From Setophaga petechia (taxonomy: Eukaryota > Chordata > Aves > Passeriformes > Parulidae), in assembly GCA_024362935.1 (NCBI GenBank), contig JANCRA010000012.1, positions 496,001 through 560,000 on the forward strand: a DNA stretch of 64,000 nt. The letters run 5' to 3'. A model generated the notes under the pieces. It was not told where the DNA came from. It did not search any database and worked only from the letters and a program-made list of their open reading frames with translations. Of the stretch, positions 62,885-64,000 are shown in pieces. The position numbers and the translations under genes were made by a program. The number at the start of each line of letters is the position of its first letter. Position 1 is the stretch's first letter.

Positions 62885-64000
62885 CCTTCCTGGAACAGAT
62901 CAAAGCCACAATGGACAGAAACCTCTATATTCATGTTTTCTTTGTCTCCTTCAAGTAATAGATAAAACCTAAGAGAGACAAAAAGAGAAAATAAATAAGC
63001 CTCCCAAGACACTTCCAACTAAAACAGCTCTTTCATGTTCCAGACTTAAAATTACATCCAGTTTGGGGCTGAATACATATAGCAAAAATACTGCAACATT
63101 AAAAAAACCCACCAATGCCACTGGTGTGCAAAGTAGAGGCTGTTTAGCACCTCTGAGAGTCCACCCTCACACACAGGGTGGCCAAGCTTGACTTGCCTTC
63201 CCTCTCACTTTGTAAAGACGAATTGCAGGGAACAGCAATAATCAACATGAACCAGTAACATTTAATACAAGGGGGTTTAAGTGACTCCCACATGTCCTTT
63301 TATCCATAGAGAGAACAGAAATGAAGCATTTGTAACGTCAAATTTTCCTCCTGCATTACTTAAACCAACTGTTTTGTTTTAAATAAAAAGGAGCACTATG
63401 ACAATGGACTGTGCAGCTCTTGATTCAAGACTATTCCTTCTTTGGCTGCTATGGCAGATAGAAAGAGCATAATATCCAATCCACCTAGACCTAAAAAAAA
63501 CAAAAAAGAAATCAATTAAATATTTTTCAAAAGTAAAGGGGCATGGAAGACAGATTTAAATGTTACCAGAAGAAAGTAATCAAGATGATTATTCTACTAG
63601 AAAATATCCCAAATGCATAAAGAACAAGGCCCACAAATAAAGAAGCAATTACTGTGTTGTGCAAACACACAGATCACTTTAAAATAAATCTTGCTCATCC
63701 TATGCATGATTTAACATACTTAGATAGATGCTCTGCCTGGGTAAGCAAGATTGACAGCACTCAACTGGAAACCCCTTAACTGGATCACACAGCACACATT
63801 TCAGTTTTAGGCTGTAGATTTGTCTTTATGCACCTGCAGTGATCTCCCCTTTCACCACAGCCCACGCCACTGCCCCACTATCCCAGGCAGTGACCATGGT
63901 GACCAGTACAGGGGTGTAACGTGAAAAAGGTCCTAGAGACACTTCTGTAGGCTTAGGATTCAAAAGCATACAAAAGAATGTCCCCCATCTCCAGAAAAGG

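Larger units (their letters stand above)
33148..64000 (-). other. CADPS2: CADPS2 upstream intron, partial (probably intron 1)
   Basis: This is the part of the gene upstream of the exon in transcription order. It ends at the acceptor at 33148 and continues beyond the right edge. It contains no recognisable exon 1, which should be GC-rich and encode an acidic, low-complexity N terminus. The first exon and promoter should therefore lie to the right of the window. The intron carries the minisatellite, one solo LTR, four CR1 scraps and several simple repeats, all listed separately. Confidence 0.8.
61147..64000. other. Intronic DNA at the right edge
   Basis: It contains the perfect hairpin at 61441-61484 with its TGATATCA repeats and the 11-bp duplication at 62863. 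No exon or CpG island appears before the edge, so the CADPS2 first exon is not within reach. Confidence 0.65.

Noticed and set aside
1..64000. CRISPR arrays, operons, prophage or integrative elements.
   Set aside because: There are no spaced identical repeats and no clustered genes, and the context is clearly vertebrate intron.

Overview
The window looks like AT-rich vertebrate nuclear DNA, most probably from a bird and perhaps a songbird. The repeat content points this way: at least seven fragments of the avian LINE CR1, two solo LTRs of a type I associate with passerine genomes, and no Alu, B1 or L1-type mammalian repeats. No bacterial or plasmid organisation is present. There are no operons, ribosome-binding sites or long uninterrupted genes.

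Only one protein-coding element can be supported: a 114-bp exon on the minus strand at 33034-33147. It encodes 38 residues that match the N-terminal region of the CAPS family (calcium-dependent activator protein for secretion). Residues that differ between the paralogues favour CADPS2 over CADPS. Its splice acceptor, polypyrimidine tract, branch point and donor are all visible. The window is therefore read as the interior of CADPS2, transcribed right to left: about 31 kb of the upstream intron (33148-64000) and about 33 kb of the downstream intron (1-33033). The exon is probably coding exon 2.

Intronic landmarks from left to right are: a CR1 piece at 14847-15342; another at 17139-17564; a C12A7 tract at 18253; an 869-bp solo LTR at 21917-22785; a 90-nt nearly pure G/T tract at 25768-25857; a CR1 tail at 28781-29012; the exon; a GC-rich minisatellite of about 22 units at 37449-37925; a (TC)12 tract at 39068; a reverse CR1 scrap at 40701-40778; a 378-bp solo LTR with a perfect 5-bp target duplication at 42186-42563; a GC-richer pocket at 57040-57440; two CR1 scraps in opposite orientations near 54.2-54.6 kb; a consensus-like CR1 end at 60871-61146; and a perfect 20-bp hairpin at 61441-61484.

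The many open frames of 60-200 codons look like chance ORFs in intronic DNA or by-products of the 21-bp minisatellite. No new multi-gene system is visible. The best items for follow-up are the minisatellite with its possible six-unit higher-order period, the two LTRs lying in the sense orientation within the gene, the perfect hairpin, and one exon-like ORF with a strong start context and a signal-peptide-like N terminus (21111-21314).
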